From assembly GCA_030015575.1 (NCBI GenBank), contig CM057337.1:374937582-375001581 (forward strand): 64,000 bases of DNA. Reading direction: 5' to 3'. The position numbers were made by a program, and so were the translations under genes. This stretch comes from Agapanthus africanus (lineage: Eukaryota; Streptophyta; Magnoliopsida; Asparagales; Amaryllidaceae). A model generated the notes under the pieces. That model searched no databases, was not told the DNA's origin, and saw nothing but the letters and a program-made list of their open reading frames with translations. Numbering within the stretch: position 1 is the stretch's first letter; the number at the start of each line of letters is the position of its first letter. This document shows, one piece after another, positions 33,234 through 46,300 of the stretch.

Positions 33234-36200
33234 CGACCATTGACCCGACCCTAAGACTATGACTCAGAGACCAAGTTGACCGAACCTTCTTAAAAACACT
33301 GGCTTTTTGATTGTCAGAGTTGCAGACCTCATTGCCACTCCTACTTTTACCCTTTTCTCCAGGATACCCCGTATTACTACGAACGTCTACTTCCATTGGA
33401 CAAAACCATCGTATGGTTAGATACAAACTCGAAGGAATTCGAGGATGGTTTCCGGTTCTGGAGAAAATGGATAAGGTCTATTCAGTTGTCTTTTCCTTTT
33501 ACCCTCTCTCAGGTTACGAGTACTCCTTGGTTTAGGGGTAGTACACCTATTATGCAAATTGGATAGTCTTCTTCCAAACCATAGGCAGGTGCCGACCGGT
33601 AGGGAATGAAGAAAACCAATTAGCCTAACGATGGTGTACAGAAGGTATTAAGTTAAGACAAATCAAGGGATTAGTAAGAGGGCAAAGTAAATTGCGACTG
33701 TTATTCACGACCATACCAAGTATTCCTTTACCACTCCCAAATCACCTTTGTATTTCTCCAGGACACTCCGTATCACTACGAAGATCCACAGTTTATTGGA
33801 TACTCCATCGTATGGTTATATACGAACTCGAAAGGAACTTGTTCCAGTTCGGAGATGGATTCTGGTTCAGGAGAAATAGGAATAAGATTTATTCAGGTGT
33901 CTTTTATCTTCACCTTCTCTCACATTGCGAGTGTTCCTAGGATTAGGACAGTACACCCATTATGCTTATTGGATAGTCTTCTTCCAAACCATAGGCTGGT
34001 GCCGAACGGTAGGGAAGGAAGAAAACCATTTGGCCTAAAGGGGTGTGCAGAAGGTAATGACTAAAGACATATGAAGGGATTTGGAGAGGTGGCAAAAAAA
34101 TTACACGGTTACAGTTGTGAATCTGGATTCTGGAAGAGGCATTACTAGGAATACCAGGATACCCCATCGGAACATTTCAATGTTTCAGTTTCACTGTGTA
34201 ATGTTAAAAGGAAAACTGATTTCCCGATTAGTCCTTACTCCAGGGTATGTATTTACCAGGTATGATTCTCACATCTGTATGGTTTTACAGATGATGAGTG
34301 GGAGTAAGTTATTGGGAATTAGGTGATCATCCTCATTATATCGGGATTCGTCGTAATCAGTGATATTTGAGGAAGTCACCTGGGTTGCTTGCCGGACGGC
34401 AAATATTTGGTTTTGAATATCCGCTGTTATGCACCAATTTCAAATTGATATATCTGTACGTCTATTTTCATAGAGTGAGATATACCTTTTGAAATTATGT
34501 CTGTGACATTTACCTATATCAGTGGATGGTTAGGTAAGGAGTATTAAACAGCGGTGTAATTCTTCTTAACCATAAGTACAGTTTTCAACCTACGACACAC
34601 AGTGAACGAGTTATCATACTCAAAGGACTTATACAGAGTATTGTATGTTGTCCAGGGTCCATCAGGACAGAGGGGTTGGTCCTCGTACTATATTCGGTTT
34701 ACTTATGACTTCTCTAGTTTTTAGACAAGTGTTTCGTGGAAACACAGGGTCCGAATTTTGAGAAGTTATAGGTATTTGAATAAAGTAGAGAATCAGGTAT
34801 TGCAAGTATCGGGATTCTTCAAAGTGATCGAAGATGTAGATACTTGTCAATGGTATTCAGTTGATAGTAGTGATTAAGAGAACTTGCTTCTCTTTCAGGT
34901 TACTCATAATTGGAAGCATTCCTAAGTTGAGTAACGCTGATCGACCTTCTTCCATTTAGTTGACATGCACTGGAGACAGTTGCATGATTTGGATCTGGTT
35001 CAGTTAAATCAGTGCCTCTGGTCCTATATGGGATATAGAACAGTTCGTATCTTAACGATGTTAAGGTACAGGGAGTTGTCCGGCTTATGATTAAAACCAG
35101 ACACTGGACAACTCAAGGCACGTTTCTGTAATGGCTGTTTGTGGGTTGACCCAGGCTATGACGAGGGTTGATTTTCTACCATCTGGATGAACAATAGCAA
35201 TATTGTTCTAGACTCGCCACAGTTTTATTAAAAATGGATTTTTTTTTCAGAAAACAGTAGTGGGAGTATGGTAGAACTGGAAGTGATTCCAGAACCACAA
35301 ACGATTACTGAAGATTTGATAAGGAACCTAAAGATTCAATCTGGATTGACATTCCATTGGCCACTCCGCAGATAAGGTGGGTAACTTCAGGAACCCGAGA
35401 GGTACTACGGTAGCCTCAAGGACGGTGACAGGGAAGTTCTTGTTTACCCACAATTACCATTGCTGTTGTTCCAGGCTGCGAGACCCGGCGGGAGGATGAG
35501 TATAGCGTCGTTCTAAAACTAGTTTTAGAAGTGTACGTCTATATGACTCTGCCAGAGGGTTGTCGTAGTCAGTGGGAGCAGCGGAAGCATTGGTAGACTG
35601 GTAGCTTATGTCTATTTATAGACTAAAGCAGATGTAGCGGAGATAGATCATCTATTTCTGACGTGACAGTTATGGGTTTGACTTCATCAGAATAGGGGAT
35701 GGATCTATTGAGAAGGTAGTAGGGTGTGATATCCTGGTATTTGGATGACATACACAGAGTAGGAAAAGAAACTCCTATACTACAGTCGGTTATACTTTGG
35801 TCGTCACACAGTGTTTTCTCCACAAAGGAAATGGATTTTATATCAGACATACTGGTTACTAGATCTATGGTTTTAGATCTAGATTTGGGTAGTCTCCCAA
35901 TCTGGGTACTTAGACAGCATTCTAAAGGGTATTTAGAATGGACGACTCCTGGCACGGTAGTGTACCTGCAGGTAATGGAGTCACCCTCTCTAAAGGTGTC
36001 TTACAGACTAAAGGGGAGAGGGATATGCATGATTGGCAGATCACTTGCTCAGGTAATTGAGTCAATCATGAGATGTCAAGTACCACACCAGATATTGTTC
36101 TTGCACTAGATGCAATAAGTTGACATTAATCCAATGCTGGAAAAACGGTCGGAAGCAGTTTTAGAACATAAGTGGATGTTCTAGGGATATGATAACGACA

Positions 36201-36660
36201 GCCTCATTCGGAAGACAGTTATCATTCCAGGCTTCCAAGGTGACATGGACGACAAGGAGGTTGTCAGAGTAATAGTTTTTCCTTCTGATGAGGGGCAGTA
36301 TTTTGGACAGGTGGTCCAAGGCAATACTGAGGGTGGCATGACGCATGACACTGATTAAGTTCAGTTGTCGATACAGTCTAAGAAGTTTGGATTTGGAGTT
36401 CATTTATGAGCTATGTCCCATCAGACATCCAGACACATTCTAAGACAGGTATTGCTCATTTCGGGAGATGGGTTTCTCCGCGAACTTGGGATATAGAGAG
36501 ACATAGAAAGAAACAACAAAGCGGATCCACTCACTAAGGCTATTCCTCGAACGCAATAGTTTCAGAAACGAGCTTTGTGAGACTGACTAGTAGAGGAGTT
36601 GGGTGTTCGGTATCACACGGGCTGTGAGTATGCGACATCGCAATAATTAGCCTTGAGTGC
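33234..36660 (+). pseudogene. E5 decayed gag-pol
   Basis: Sits exactly where the polyprotein lies in E3. The gag part is replaced by two tandem blocks (about 33475 and 33888) with no Gag motif. The pol part is colinear with E3 though heavily mutated: a LSNAD-type remnant of the integrase region near 34925; the KPDTGQLKARFCNGC-like remnant near 35090; YLDD of the RT active site at 35738-35749 within a 127-codon frame; and the RNase H end NKADPLTKAIPRTQ at 36515-36556 followed by a stop. Stops and frameshifts break every domain. E2 and E6 carry the same decayed version, so the damage predates their spread. Confidence 0.82.
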
Positions 36661-36671
36661 AAGTGGGAGAT
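36661..36671 (+). promoter_or_regulatory. E5 polypurine tract
   Basis: AAGTGGGAGAT, intact. Confidence 0.9.
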
Positions 36672-38945
36672 TGTTGGAGATAGTGCCCTCAGAGTCAATT
36701 ATTATGTCACAGGTACGTGATTGCAATGATTGATGGAGGACCTATCCCGGTAGGACAATCTTACTCGAGATGATAGTATGCTATCTGGTTTACCTTTATC
36801 ATCGTGTACTGCTTTAGGTGACCTGACAAGACGCTATTACACGTTGATAGAGCCCCTAGGATTCTTGCTTGACCACCAGTAGTATGAGGGCGATCATATA
36901 AGTGGGAGCTGGGGTCTATAAGCATATCCTTAAATGGTCCCTAGTCGTGAGACTTTCGAGACAGGGCATCGATACTCCAGAGTAGACTAGTGTATACAGT
37001 CGAGACCCCGACGAGGGGCGGTGGCCGGTCTCACAAGCCACTGGTGTCAGTTGGATCACCTAAGATGTATACAGGTGCTCATTGGGTTATGAGTACACCG
37101 GACAGGACTCGCCGGGAACATGCTAGTTGGTCATATACCAGACGTCAGATGGCAGTTCCCTGGTGACATGTGTGCAGGTTAGTTCATCGACCTGGGGATC
37201 GTCATTTGTCTCGTGTGAGTTCCCACTGTACTTTGATTACTACCCTACCACGGCTCAAAGGAGTCGTGCAAACAGGTTTTAGTTGGGTACAGTCCCGAGC
37301 CACATGGAGGCAGTGAGCGTATCTTCAGGGGTTCGTCTCTCCCGGTATTGGGGGTGAGGTCGTGCTGTGTCTAGGAGAGCCATTACACGAAGTCCTTGGC
37401 CAAGGCAGGAGATTTACTGGTAGGTATTCCAGTAGTATCTCAGGGTGTTCTGGGCTACACTCCGACACGACTTGTACCGCTTTTGGGGGTCTGACTTTTA
37501 CCAACGCCCTAGGCCCGCCATGCGATGCTCATAGACGAACGGACCGGACTGTACGGATATTGTCACTGACAGGCTCAGTAGGGTTGTCAGGCTGAGTTCG
37601 CTCACAGACGTCCCTTTTTAGTCAATACCTGGTAGCCCGTTACGTATTGGCTTATACCTCTGACGTGCTAGTGGTTAAATCCACAACCAAGGTGTTGACG
37701 AGTCTTTAGAGTCCCCCATATTCAGTTACTCAAGCTTTCGGGCGGAAAGCTGTAGAGGCCGTATGGAGATATGGCAAGGTCCGATCAGATACGTGCGGTA
37801 TTGCACGGATCAGGATCGGACAGTTTGTACTATAGGCCGTATGGATATATGGCAGGGTTTGATCAGATACGTGCGGTATTGCACGGATCAGGATCGAACG
37901 AATATTACTAGCCGGCTTTGGTTTAAGCCGGATCCTAGTATAGTACAGTGTAGATTTTGTCTCATTGCATTTGTATTTCGGTCGGAATACAAATGCGGGT
38001 GTGTATACACAGTATCGGGGTTTTCCTGTAATTTAGTACGGGACCAGTTTTCTGGAGTTGCCAGTTTGCTTTCCGTTTCGGCCAATTTCCTTTGTATCGT
38101 TCATTGGCCGAAGATTGGTGGAGGAGGGCTTATTTGCATTGTTGCAAATAGGCATTTATGGAGGGGGTCTTTTGCATATTGCCATGTCATGATCACTTGA
38201 CATTTTGACTTCATCATGGTTGCTCCATACCTTGACCTTTTGTCTTGACTTCTTGTTATGATGGCATGACTTTTGTGGACATGATTGTTGATGATGAGAG
38301 TTGATTGTTAGTTGAGTGTGGGTTTGATTTTGTGATGATTCCTTTTGCATGATAGCCTTCTCTCTCTCTCCATTGTATTATTGGATGGCTCCCATTATCT
38401 TTGATACAACACACTCTCATTCTCCTCTCTCCAATTGTCATGGCCGGCCAATCCCATAGTGGGCTGCCCCAAATTCTTGGTGTGGGATTTTGCTTCAGTT
38501 CATGTTGCAAAAATCCCACAAGATCAATCCAAAAAGCTCTAAGTTCAATCCCTCCACCAAAAGGCAATTCCTACAACCCCAAATGAGACTTCTTCTCTAG
38601 ATATTCTACAGCAAACCTTGGGCACGTCGACTAGCCAGGTTCGTGCCCGAGTTGCCTCGGCATTGAGGTGGGAGCCCGTAAAAGAAGTAGGCGATGTGGT
38701 GCACTTCCGGCGACGAGGTGGAGACAGGACCTTCCGCAGGAGATCGGGACGACGACGAGAAGACCGGAGGACTTGGATCAGTCGGTATATCTCTCTTCCC
38801 CATCTTGTAGTTAGCTAGGACTAATTAATGGTTCGATCCGGGTATTAGTGCGCGGCGGTTTGCCAGTTCAAGAAAAATTAAAGTTTATCACCGCTTCCGT
38901 ATTTGGCCGTCGGATTGACGGCCGGGGCGCCGCCGTGCACTTACA
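36672..38945 (+). repeat. E5 3' LTR
   Basis: 2274 bp, same length as the 5' copy (offset 8017), ending CTTACA. Confidence 0.94.
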
Positions 38946-38950
38946 ACTGT

Positions 38951-40130
38951 TAGGCTCAGCAGGGTTTCTGGATGAGTTCGCTCATCAGCCTCCCTTGAGG
39001 TCAGTCTATGGGCAGCCGTTACGCATAGCTAGTGCCGCTGACGGTTTGTGGTTAAACCCACTGCCAGGGTACTGACGAGTCATTAGAGTCCCCCACAGAC
39101 AGTTTCCCAAGTTCGGGCGAAACGTTGTAGAGGCCGTATGGTTTTATGGCAAGGTTCGGAAAATGCACATGCGTTTACGCACGTGTTATTTTTCGGGCAG
39201 ATGATACTGGTCGGTTTTTGTTTAAGCCGGATCCGAGTATTATATCGAGTAGATATAATATCTTTGTCTCAGTTGCATTTGTATTCAGTCGTAATACAAA
39301 TGCGGGTATATTTATACAGTTTCGGGGTTGTCCTGAAATTCGTTTCAGGATCACTTTTGGAAGATGCCAGTTTCCAGTTTTCTATCAGCCGTCTTTTAAC
39401 ATTTGGTTAAAGACGGATTTATCTTTTCTTGGATGAGAGTGAGTCTTGCTTCTAGAAGGTTCTAGAAGGTTCTAGAAATTGGTGACAAGGTTAATGACTC
39501 ATGCTTTGATTTCAATGAGGTTTTGTTTTCCTTAAGATATTTTATTTTGTGTTCACACATGATATTTGCTTAAGGTTACTCTTCCCTCTCCTACACTCAC
39601 CTCCCTCCACCTATATATGGCCGGCCCCTCCTCTCTCTCTCACTTACTTGAGTTTTCACTTGCAAAAGATTATGATAGTATTTGGGGTGTATGGAATTTC
39701 ACAGCTCATTTCATTCCATCACCCGATTCGAGTGGCAACTTTATTAACCGATCGTCCACGGCTTTGGACGAAGTGAGACAAAGTCATCTACTCATTCTCT
39801 ACATCAATCTTGGTCGTCTCTTTTAGCAAACTTGACGACCGAGTTGCCTCGAGTCAGAGGCGGGAGCCCGTTTAAAGAATCAGTGATGTGGTGCCACCTG
39901 GACGAGCATATCGGAGATCGAAGAGATTGGAGCAGCCGCAACGGAGCGTGGGATGATGGTTAAAGAACGAAGGACTCGGATCGTTCGGTATAACCTTTCT
40001 ACACTCTTTACAGTTTGTTAGTTTAGCAATAATGGAAGATCCGGGTTAAAGTATACGATAGCGCCAGTTAAAAAGTTTTTGTTCCGCATTTGGCGTCTGT
40101 AGACGGCCGGGGCGCTAGCGTAGACTTACA
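38951..40130 (+). repeat. E2 3' LTR, second part
   Basis: 1180 bp resuming at TAGGCTCAGC after the E5 duplication ACTGT (38946-38950), ending CTTACA at 40130. With the first part the length is 2077 bp, equal to the 5' LTR. Confidence 0.93.
39450..39477 (+). promoter_or_regulatory. Perfect heat-shock element array, E2 3' LTR
   Basis: Three perfect TTCTAGAA units spaced 10 bp, giving six alternating half-sites. About 135 bp before TATATAT at 39612-39618. Because this LTR reads outward, it could act on sequence to its right. Confidence 0.75.
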
Positions 40131-40135
40131 GCACA

Positions 40136-41109
40136 AGTGCACGGATGTGACCGAACCCTGTCGCAAAACCATGCGACCTGTCGCAAAACCATGCGACCTC
40201 TACTCCTTTGCCTAAAGGCGAAAAGCTTTCTGTGTGGGACTCTAAAGACACGACACTACGCTAGCAGTGGGTTTAACCACAGACCGCAAGCGGCACTAGC
40301 TGTGCGTAACGGTCCCCAGGTAGTGCCGACAAGAAGACCGACGAGGCGAAACCTATCTGAACTCCTACTGAGCCTGAATGTGACATTCTCCGTACAATCC
40401 GGTCTGTTCGTCTGATACATCGCATTGCGGGCCTAGGGGGCGGTAAACGTCAGTCCCCCAATAGCGGTACAAGTCGTGTCGGAGCGAAGCCCAAAACACC
40501 CTGAGATAACACTGGAAGCCTACCAGTATATCTCGTTTGCCCTGGCCAGGGACTACTCGTGTAATGGCTCTCCTAGACACAGCGCGATGTCAACCCCCAA
40601 TACCGGGAGAGACGAATCCTGTCTAACCGTCACTGCCTCCAAGTGCTTCGGGACTGCACCCAACCACTACCTGTTTGCACGACTCCTTTGAGCCGTGGTA
40701 GGGTAGTGATCAAAGTACAGTGGGAACACACTCGAGGCGAAGTGACAGTGTCAAGTCAGCGGACTAAGCTGTACTCATGTCACCTGGGAACTGATAACTG
40801 ATGATAGGCATAATACCAACTAGTCAGTTCCCGACGAGTCCTGTCCAGTGTACTCGTAACCCAAAGAGCACCCGCATACTATCTCAAGTACGACGTACTG
40901 ACGGCTGTGGGACAGACCGTCTCCCACACTGGGATGAGAAGCGCATGTGCTAGTCTACTCCGGAGTATCGATGCCCTGTCTCGATAGTCCTGCGACCAGG
41001 GACCTGCATAAGGATGTGCTTATAGATTACCCAGCCCCACTAGTGTGACAGCCATCACAATGCTGGTAATCAAGCAAAGATCCTAAGGGCTCCACTAATG
41101 TGCATAAGT
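40136..41109 (-). repeat. E1 LTR, middle part
   Basis: Continues the E1 LTR after E2. Includes a tandem duplication of CTGTCGCAAAACCATGCGAC (about 40158-40199), also present in E9 but single in E3. Ends with TAAGT (41105-41109), the E6 target duplication. Confidence 0.85.
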
Positions 41110-43368
41110 TGTAAGTGCACGGCGGCGCCCCGGCCGTCAAACCGACGGCCAAATGCGGAAGCGGTGATAAACTTTAATTTTTCTTGAACTGGCAAACCGC
41201 CGCGCACTAATACCCGGATCGAACCATTAATTAGTCCTAGCAAACAACAAGAAAGGGAATCGAGATATACCGACGATCCAAGTCCTCCGGTCTTCTCGTC
41301 ATCGTCCCGATCTCCTGCGGAATGTCCCGTCTCCTCCTCGTCGCCGGAAGTGCACCACATCGCCTACTTCTTTTACGGGCTCCCACCTCAATGCCGAGGC
41401 AACTCGGGCACGAAGCCGGCTACTCGACGTGCCCAAGGTTCGTTGTAGAATAACTAGAGAAGAAGTCTCATTTCGGGGTTGTAGGAATTGCCTTTTGGTG
41501 GAGGAAATGATATGAGCTTGTGGAGATGAAACGTGTGGGATTTTACAAAGCTAGAATGACAAAAATCCCACCCCAAGAATTTTGGACAGCCCCCTCCCAT
41601 AGTGGCCGGCCATGTAAAATGGTGGTGAAGAGAAATGAGAGAGTGGAGAGAGTGTATCAAAAATTAGGAGCCATCCTCATATCATGCAAGAGAGAGAAAA
41701 GAAAACTCATCATGAAAAGAAATGATCACCAAATCAAACCCATACTCCACACACTAATCATCAACAACCATGATGCTTACAAAGTCAAGCCATCATGAAG
41801 TGATCAAGTCAAAAAGGTCAAGGTATGGTGCTCATCATGAAAACCATCATGATGCAACAAGATGCAAAGAACCCCCTCCACTAATGCCTATTTGCAACAA
41901 TGCAAATAAACCCTCCTCCACCAATCTTCGGCCAATGAACGGAACAATGGAAATTGGCCGAAACGGAAAGCAAACTGGCAACTCCAGAAAACTGGTCCCG
42001 TAATAAATTACAGGAAAAAACCCGATACTGTGCATACACACCCGCATCTGTATTTCGACCGAAATACAAATGCAATGAGACAAAATCTACACTGTACTAT
42101 ACTAGGATCCGGCTTAAACCAAAGCCGGCTAGTAATATCTGTTCGATCCTGATCTGTGCAATACCGCACGTATCTGATCGAACCCTGCCATATATCCATA
42201 CGGCCTATAGTACAAACTGTCCGATCCTGATCCGTGCAATACCGCACGTATCTGAACGGACCTTGCCATATCTCCATACGGCCTCTACAACCTTTCGCCC
42301 GAAAGCTGAGTAACTGAATGTGGGGGACTCTAAAGACTCGTCAACACCACGGTTGTGGATTTAACCACTAGCACGTCAGAGGTATAAGCCAATACGTAAC
42401 GGGCTACCAGGTATTGACTAAAAGGGACGTCTGCGAGCGAACTTAGCCTGACAACCCTACTGAGCCTGTCAGTGACAATATCCGTACAGTCCGGTCCGTT
42501 CGTCTATGAGCATCGCATGGCGGGCCTAGGGGGTTGGTAAAAGTCAGACCCCCAAAAGCGGTACAAGTCGTGTCGGAGTGTAGCCCAGAACACCCTGAGA
42601 TACTACTGGAATACCTACCAGTAAATCTCCTTGCCTCGGCCGAGGGCTTCATGTAATGGCTCTCCTAGACACAGCACGACCTCACCCCCAATACCGGGAG
42701 AGATGAACCCCTGAAGATACGCTCACTGCCTCCATGTGGCTCGGGACTGTACCCAACTAAAACCTGTTTGCACGACTCCTTTGAGCCGTGGTAGGATAGT
42801 AATCAAAGTACAGTGGGAACTCACACAAGACAAATGACGATCCCCAGGTCGATGAACTAACCTGTACACATGTCACCAGGGAACTGCCATCTGACGTCTG
42901 GTATATGACCAACTGGCATGTTCCCGGCGAGTCCTGTCCGGTGTACTCATAACCCAATGAGCACCTGTATACATCTTAGGTGAACCAACTGACACCAGTG
43001 GCTTGTGAGACCGGCCACCGCCCCTCGTCGGGGTCTCGACTGTATACACTAGTCTACTATGGAGAATCGATGCCCTGTCTCGAAACTCTCACGACTAGGG
43101 ACCTTTTAAGGATATGCTTATAGACCCCCAGCTCCCACTTATATGATCGCCCTCATACTGCTGGTGGTCAAGCAAGAATCCTAGGGGCTCTATCAACGTG
43201 TAATAGCGACGTGTCAGGTCACTTAAAACAGTACACGATGATAAAGGTAAACCAGATAGCATACTATCATCTCGAGTAAGACTGTCCTACCGGGATAGGT
43301 CCTCCCTCAATTATTGCAATCACGTACCTGTGATCCAATAATTGACTCTGAGGGCACTATCTCCAAGA
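41110..43368 (-). repeat. E6 3' LTR
   Basis: 2259 bp. The end next to the purine tract reads TCTTGGAG on the minus strand instead of TGTTGGAG: one mutation in the terminal TG, absent from the 5' LTR, so it probably arose after insertion. Confidence 0.92.
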
Positions 43369-43379
43369 ATCTCCCACTT
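43369..43379 (-). promoter_or_regulatory. E6 polypurine tract
   Basis: AAGTGGGAGAT on the minus strand. Confidence 0.88.
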
Positions 43380-46300
43380 GCACTCAAGGCTAATTATTGC
43401 GATGTCGCATACTCACAGCCCGTGTGATACCGAACACCCAACTCCTCTACTAGTCAGTCTCACAAAGCTCGTTTGCGAAACTATTGCGTTCGAGGAATAG
43501 CCTCAGTGAGTGGATCCGCTTTGTTGTCTCTTTCCATGTCTCTCCATATCTCAAGTTCGCGGAGAAAGCCATCTCCCGAAATGAGCAATACCTGTCTTAG
43601 AATGTGTCTGGATGTCTGATGGGACATAGCTCATAAATGAACTCCAAATCCAAACTTCTTAGACTGTATCGTCAACTGAACTTAATCAGTATCCTGCGCC
43701 ATGCCACCCTCAGTATTGCCTTGGACCACCTGTCCAAAATACTGCCCCTCATCAGAAGGAAAAACTATAACTCTGACATCCTCCCTGTCGTCCATGTCAC
43801 CTTGGAAGCCTGGAATGATAACTGTCTCCCGAATGAGGCTGTCGTTATCATATCCCTAGAACATCCACTTATGTTCTAAAACTGCTCCCGACTGTTTCTC
43901 CAGGATTGGATCAATATCAACTTATTGCATCCAGTGCAAGAACAACATCTGGTGTGGTACTTGACATCTCATGATTGACTCAATCGCCTGAGCAAGTGAT
44001 CTGCCAATCATGCACATCCCTCTCCCCTTTAGTCTGTAAGACACCTTTAGAGAGGGTGACTCCATTACCTGCAGGTACACTACCGTGCCAGGAGTCGTCC
44101 ATTCTAAATACCCTTAGAATGCTGTCTAAGTACCCAGATTGGGAGACTACCCAAATCTAGATCTAAAGCCATAGATCTAGTAACCAGAATGTCTGATATA
44201 ATGTCCAAGTCCCATGTGGAGAAACCACTGTGTGACGACCAAAGTACAACCGATTGTAGTATAGGAGTTTCTTTTCCTACTCTGTGTATGTCATCCAAAT
44301 ACCAGGATATCACACCCTACTACCTTCTCAACAGATCCATCCCCTATTCTGATGAAGTCAAACCTATGACTGTCACGTCAGAAATAGATGATCTATCTCC
44401 GCTACTGGTGCTTCAGTCTATAAATAGACATAAGCTACCTGTCCACCAATGCTTCCGCTGCTCCCACTGACTACGACAACCCTCTGGCAGAGTCATATAC
44501 ACGTACACTTCTAAAACTAGTTTAGAACGACGCTATACTCATCCTCCCGCCGGGTCTCGCAGCCTGGAACAACAGCAATGGTAATTGTGGGTAAACAAGA
44601 ACTTCCCTGTCACCGTCCTTGAGGCTACCGTAGTACCTCTCGGGTGCCTGAAGTTACCCACCGTATCTGCGGAGTGGCCAATGGAATGTCAATCCAGATT
44701 GAATCTTTAGGTTCCTTATCAAATCTTCAGTAATCGTTTGTGGTTCTGGAATCACTTCCAGTTCTACCATACTCCCACTACTGTTTTCTGAAAAAATCCA
44801 TTTTTATTAAAACTGTGGCGAGTCTAGAACAATATTGCTATTGTTCATCCAGATGGTAGAAAGTCAACCCGCGTCATAGCCTGGGTCAACCCACAAACAG
44901 CCATTACAGAAACGTGCCTTGAGTTGTCCAGTGTCTGGTTTTAAGCATAAGCCGGACAACTCCCCGTACCTTAACATCGTTAAGATATGAACTGTTCTAT
45001 ATCCCATATAGGACCAGAGGCACTGATTTAATTGAACCAGATTCAAATCATGCAACTGTCTCCAGTGCATGTCAACTAAATGGAAGGAGGCCGATCAGCG
45101 TTACTCAACTTAGGAATGCTTCCAATTATGAGTAACCTGAAAGAGAAGCAAATTCTCTTAATCATTACTATCAACTGAATACCATATACAAGTATCTACA
45201 TCTTCGATCACTTTGAAGAATACCGATACTTGCTACTTCTGGTTCTCTACTCTATTCAAATACCTATATCTTCTCAAAATTTGGACCCTGTGTTTCCGCG
45301 AAACACCTGTCTAAAAACTAGAGAAGTCATAAGTAAACCGAATATAGTACGAGGACCAACCCCTCTGTCCTGATGGACCCTGGACATCATACAATACTCT
45401 GTACAAGTCCCTTGAGTCTGATAACTCACTCACTGTGTGTCGTTGGTTGAAAACTGTACTTATGGTTAAGAAGAATTACACCGCTGTTTAATGCTCCTTA
45501 CCTAACCATCCACTGATATAGGTAAATGTCATAGACATAATTTCAGAAAGGTATATCTCACTCTATGAAAATAGACGTACAGATATATCAATTTGAAATT
45601 GGTGCATAAAAGCGGATATTCAAAACCAAATATTTGCCGACCGGCAAACAGCCCAGGTGATTTCCTCAAATATCACCGATTACAACGAATCCCGATATAA
45701 TGAGGATAATCACCCAATTCCCAATAACTTACTCCTACTCATCATCTGTAAAACCATACAGATGTGAGAATCGTACCTGGTAAATACATACCCTGGAGTA
45801 AGTATCTAATTGGGAAATCAGTTTTCCTTTAACAGTACACAGTGAGACTGAAACATTGAAATGTTTCGATGGGGTATCCTGGTATTCCTAGTAATGCCTC
45901 TTCCAGATTCACGACTGTAACCGTATAATTCTTTGCCACCTCTCCAAATCCCTTCATATGTCTTTAGTCATTACCTTCTGCACACCCCTTTAGGCCAAAT
46001 GGTTTTCTTCCTTCCCTACCGTTCGGCACCAGCCTATGGTTTGGAAGAAGACTATCCAATAAGCATAATGGGTGTACTGTCCTAATTCTAGGAACACTCG
46101 CAATGCGAGAGAAGGTGAAGATAAAAGACAACCGAATGAACTTAATTCCTATTTCTCCTGGACCAGAATCCATCCCCGAACTGGAACAAGTTTCTTTCGA
46201 GTTCGTATATAACCATACGATGGAGTATCCAATAAACTGTGGATCTTCGTAGTGATACGGAGTGTCCTGGAGAAATACAAAGGTGATTTGGGAGTGGTAA

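Larger units (their letters stand above)
28655..38945 (+). mobile_element. E5: non-autonomous Copia element
   Basis: 10,291 bp, flanked by ACTGT at 28650-28654 and 38946-38950. Order: 5' LTR 28655-30928, PBS 30930-30942, leader to 33233, decayed gag-pol to 36660, purine tract 36661-36671, 3' LTR 36672-38945. Both LTRs are 2274 bp and differ at perhaps 15-20 sites by eye. No intact protein. Sister of E6 and more distantly E2. Inserted in the 3' LTR of E2. Confidence 0.94.
450..40130 (+). mobile_element. E2: non-autonomous Copia element with E3, E4 and E5 inside
   Basis: E2 runs from TGTTGGAGATAG at 450 to CTTACA at 40130, flanked by the target duplication GCACA (445-449 and 40131-40135). Without nested insertions it is about 9.5 kb. 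Order: 5' LTR 450-2526, PBS 2528-2540, leader (split by E3), decayed gag-pol (split by E4), purine tract 27747-27757, 3' LTR 27758-28654 plus 38951-40130 (split by E5). Both LTRs are 2077 bp by coordinates. No intact protein is encoded. It lies in the E1 LTR. LTR divergence by eye is the highest among the complete elements, on the order of 1-2 percent, as expected for the host of three later insertions. Confidence 0.92.

Noticed and set aside
35726..36109. 127-codon frame in E5 with YLDD as a possible functional RT fragment
   Set aside because: It is a relic of RT between stops; the E6 counterpart is broken sooner and E2 has lost bases at the same place, so no coding constraint is visible.
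43361..43368. E6 3' LTR boundary change (TC instead of TG) as a different element end
   Set aside because: The other LTR has the normal TG, both LTRs are 2259 bp and the TSD is intact; a single later mutation explains it.
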